Assembly (NCBI RefSeq): GCF_000521785.1
Contig: NZ_JALZ01000001.1
Span: forward strand, 372,001 to 436,000
Source of the DNA: Roseivivax halodurans JCM 10272
GTDB lineage: Bacteria > Pseudomonadota > Alphaproteobacteria > Rhodobacterales > Rhodobacteraceae
Length of the DNA: 64,000 nt
Reading direction: 5' to 3'
Positions 61,930 to 64,000 of this stretch are shown one piece after another. Position numbers and translations under genes: made by a program. Numbering within the stretch: the first letter of the stretch is position 1; every line of letters begins with the position of its first letter. The notes beneath the pieces were generated by a model. The model saw nothing but the letters and a program-made list of their open reading frames with translations, searched no databases and was not told the origin of the DNA.

Positions 61930-63092
61930 AGGTCTTCATCACCGCGGGCGAGCCCTCCGGCGACCGCCTCGGCGCCGCGCTCATGGCCGGCCTCAAGGCG
62001 CAGGCCGGCGAGGAGATCACCTTCACCGGCATCGGCGGCCCGCTGATGGAGGCGGAGGGCCTCAACTCGATCTTCCCCATGGACGAGATCTCGATCATGG
62101 GCATCGGCGAGATCCTCTCGCAATATCGCTCGCTCAAGCGCCGTATCCGCCAGACCTCCGAGGCCGCCATCGCGGACGCCCCCGACGTCGTGATCACCGT
62201 CGACCTGCCGGAATTCTCGCTCCGCGTCGCCGCGCAGATCAAGGAGAAGGCGCCGCAGCTGCGCATCGTGCATTACGTCGCGCCCACCGTCTGGGCCTGG
62301 CGCCCCGGCCGCGCCGCCAAGATGGCGCCGCATATCGACCAGGTGCTCGCGCTCCTGCCGTTCGAGCCGCCCTACATGGAAGCCGCCGGCATGCGCTGCG
62401 ACTTCGTCGGTCATCCCGTCGTCAGCGAGCCGGTCGCAGGCCCCGAGGCGATCCGCGCCTTCCGCGAGAGCCACGGCATTGGCGACGCGCCCCTCGCGCT
62501 GATCCTGCCGGGGTCGCGCCGCGGCGAGGTCGCCCGCCTCGGCCCGGTCTTCGGCGAGGTCGCCCGCCGCGTCCACGCCGCCCGTCCCGAGATCCGCTTC
62601 GTCATCCCCGCCGCGCCCGCTGTGGCTCAAACCGTGGCGGATCTCGCCGCAGGCTGGCCCGGCGATCCGGTCGTCCTCGACCCGCGCGCGCTCGGCGATG
62701 CGGCGCTCGACACCAAGCGCGCCGCCTTCGGCGCCGCCGACGTCGCGCTCGCCGCCTCGGGCACCGTCTCGCTCGAACTCGCCGCCGCCGCGACGCCGAT
62801 GGTCATCGCCTACGACATGAGTTGGCTCTCGCGCCAGATCATCGGCCGGCTCCTGCGCACCGACACCGTCACGCTCGTGAACCTCGTCGCCGAAAGCCGC
62901 ACGATCCCGGAATTCATCGGCAAGTCCTGCCGCCCCGATCGCATCGCGCCCGCGCTCCTGTCGGTGCTGGGCGCGCCCGAACGTCAGGCGCAGGCGATGG
63001 AGCTCACCATGCAGCGTCTCGGCCGCGACGGCCCGGCGCAGGGCGACCGCGCCGCCGCCGCCGTGCTCGACGGCCTCAAGACCCGCCCATAG
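61926..63092 (+). CDS. lpxB: Lipid A disaccharide synthase
   Basis: 388 residues, GT-B glycosyltransferase of family 19. VFITAGEPSGDRLGAALMAGL start, SIMGIGEIL, YVAPTVWAWRPGRA, ALILPGSRRGEVARLGPVF and ASGTVSLELAAAATPMVIAYDM. Condenses two acylated glucosamine units. Last gene of the block; a bidirectional hairpin follows at once. Confidence 0.96.
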   Translation: MKVFITAGEPSGDRLGAALMAGLKAQAGEEITFTGIGGPLMEAEGLNSIFPMDEISIMGIGEILSQYRSLKRRIRQTSEAAIADAPDVVITVDLPEFSLRVAAQIKEKAPQLRIVHYVAPTVWAWRPGRAAKMAPHIDQVLALLPFEPPYMEAAGMRCDFVGHPVVSEPVAGPEAIRAFRESHGIGDAPLALILPGSRRGEVARLGPVFGEVARRVHAARPEIRFVIPAAPAVAQTVADLAAGWPGDPVVLDPRALGDAALDTKRAAFGAADVALAASGTVSLELAAAATPMVIAYDMSWLSRQIIGRLLRTDTVTLVNLVAESRTIPEFIGKSCRPDRIAPALLSVLGAPERQAQAMELTMQRLGRDGPAQGDRAAAAVLDGLKTRP

Positions 63093-63093
63093 A

Positions 63094-63127
63094 AAAGGCC
63101 CCCGCGGATCGCCGCGGAGGCCCTTTC
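63094..63127. terminator. Bidirectional terminator between lpxB and the IalB-like gene
   Basis: GGCC-C-CCGCGG pairs with CCGCGG-A-GGCC (one C.A mismatch) and is flanked by AAAA on the left and CTTT on the right, so it has short A/T runs on both strands. It sits between convergent stops. Confidence 0.75.
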
Positions 63128-63147
63128 GGCATACCGGAGAAGACCGC

Positions 63148-63831
63148 TTACTGCTGCGGCTGCTGCGCGGGCAGGGGCGTCGCCTCGAGGCTGTCGAAGC
63201 CCGCCGTGAAGCCCGACAGCGACATCTCCGCGCTCACCTGCTGATCCGGCGCGCGCACCGGCACGATCGAGATCCGCGCCGCGACACCGGCCTTCAGCTG
63301 GTTCAGCTCCGCATTCGTCAGGCCGAACCGCGCAACGCAGCCGTCCTGACGGCAGGTGGTGAACTCGTAGCGCTTCGCCTGGCCGCCATCGACCGCAAGC
63401 GTCAGGCGCTCGGTCAGCAGCGTCTCGAGCGGCACCACCACGTTCATGCCGGCGGCAAAGTTCATGCCGTCGGGAAGCTTGAACACCAGAGCCTCGGCCA
63501 GCGGCTGTCCGTCGCCCGCCTCGAGCAGCTGGTAGAGGCGGCAATCGCCTTCCTCGCCGTCCGGGAAGCGCACGCACTGGACCTGCCAGGCGCCCTCTTC
63601 GGACTTCACGAAGGCTTCGGGTCCCACCGGCTCTCCGCCCGACAGCCCCATCGGGTTGCCGTCCTGGCCGGTATCGGCGGTCTCTCCACCGCTCTCGGCC
63701 GCGGGCGCCTCGGTTTCCGGCGCCTCCGTGGTCGTCTCGCCTTCGGTCGCCTCGCCCTGGTCGTCCTGGGCAAACGCGGGCGCTGCAGCCAGCGCGGCGA
63801 TGAGCGAAAGGTGGGTCAGTCTGATCGTCAT
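63148..63831 (-). CDS. Invasion-associated locus B (IalB) family secreted protein
   Basis: 227 residues. Signal peptide (MTIRLTHLSLIAALAAAPAFA), an acidic, Glu/Thr-rich low-complexity linker (about 22-65), and an IalB domain with the two Cys pairs (WQVQCVRFPDGEEGDCRLYQLL and FTTCRQDGCVARFGL) that form disulfides, and GMNVVVPLETLL. The function of the family outside Bartonella is unclear. The end is Gln/Pro-rich (PAQQPQQ). Monocistronic. Confidence 0.88.
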   Translation of the reverse strand: MTIRLTHLSLIAALAAAPAFAQDDQGEATEGETTTEAPETEAPAAESGGETADTGQDGNPMGLSGGEPVGPEAFVKSEEGAWQVQCVRFPDGEEGDCRLYQLLEAGDGQPLAEALVFKLPDGMNFAAGMNVVVPLETLLTERLTLAVDGGQAKRYEFTTCRQDGCVARFGLTNAELNQLKAGVAARISIVPVRAPDQQVSAEMSLSGFTAGFDSLEATPLPAQQPQQ

Positions 63832-63965
63832 GAGCTCCTCCGAGCGGTCTCGTCACATACGTCTCGGCCGCGCATATCACGGGGGGCAGGGGCTGTCAGG
63901 GGGTGGTTTCACCTGCCGCCCGGGCAGGTCCGCCGAGGGCCCGCAAGTTGCCGCGGCGCATTAAA

Positions 63966-63990
63966 AAAGGAGCCTCGTCGAGGCTCCTTT
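63966..63990 (-). terminator. Intrinsic terminator of a reverse-strand gene beyond the right edge
   Basis: AAAGGAGCCTC pairs with GAGGCTCCTTT (11 bp, GTC loop). On the reverse strand it is followed by a run of six T, so it terminates transcription coming from outside the window. A convincing Rho-independent terminator. Confidence 0.8.
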
Positions 63991-64000
63991 CCATCGTACG

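Overview
The window reads as a stretch of an alphaproteobacterial chromosome, most likely from the Rhodobacteraceae (Roseobacter/Rhodobacter group). The evidence is a GC content in the high sixties, very tight gene packing with many 4-bp ATGA/GTGA/TTGA overlaps, a B12-dependent ribonucleotide reductase, an A1-type heme-copper oxidase cluster, a che operon of Rhodobacter type, and an frr-uppS-cdsA-dxr-rseP-bamA-skp-fabZ-lpxA-lpxI-lpxB block. I see no rRNA, tRNA, CRISPR array, IS element or phage gene. Organism assignment is inference from gene content and order, not from a search.

Layout, left to right. 1-3.7 kb: the 3' part of nrdJ, then a reverse-strand pair for periplasmic sugar/alcohol oxidation (PQQ-type dehydrogenase plus diheme cytochrome c). 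3.9-5.75 kb: a stress block (small phasin-like protein, universal stress protein, Hsp20) behind a perfect FNR-type box. 5.8-10.2 kb: a three-gene DNA-processing operon (Mre11-like nuclease, Rad50/YhaN-like ATPase, M15-like protein). 10.3-15.9 kb: an AI-2E family permease, purU, and a glycine-betaine type ABC transporter (proX, proW, proV). 16.2-20.6 kb: a short LOV photoreceptor, a 1152-residue CheB/CheR/PAS/HWE-kinase hybrid and a receiver-only regulator, followed by an MFS transporter. 22.0-27.6 kb: a five-gene cytochrome oxidase operon in which every gene overlaps the next by 4 bp.

28.0-37.6 kb: an SDR dehydrogenase, a secreted PDC-like protein, an MCP and a che operon (cheD, STAS, cheY, cheA, cheW, cheR, cheY, 119-aa protein). 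cheW is split by a -1 frameshift. 37.8-43.8 kb: a MobA-like nucleotidyltransferase, a GAF histidine kinase, a CorC-type protein, xerD and two unknown genes. 43.9-51.5 kb: aroK-aroB, a site-2 protease, ssb, a lytic transglycosylase, a Tat-exported solute-binding protein coupled to an AraC regulator, and miaA. 51.8-63.1 kb: the translation, isoprenoid, phospholipid, outer membrane and lipid A block, followed by an IalB-like protein and a terminator belonging to a gene beyond the right edge.

The parts most worth attention are the LOV-hybrid kinase-regulator module, the frameshifted cheW, the shared C-terminal tail GEVD(L/F)F on CheD and the 119-aa che-operon protein, the nuclease/ATPase/M15-like operon without a zinc hook, and the perfect FNR box ahead of hsp20.
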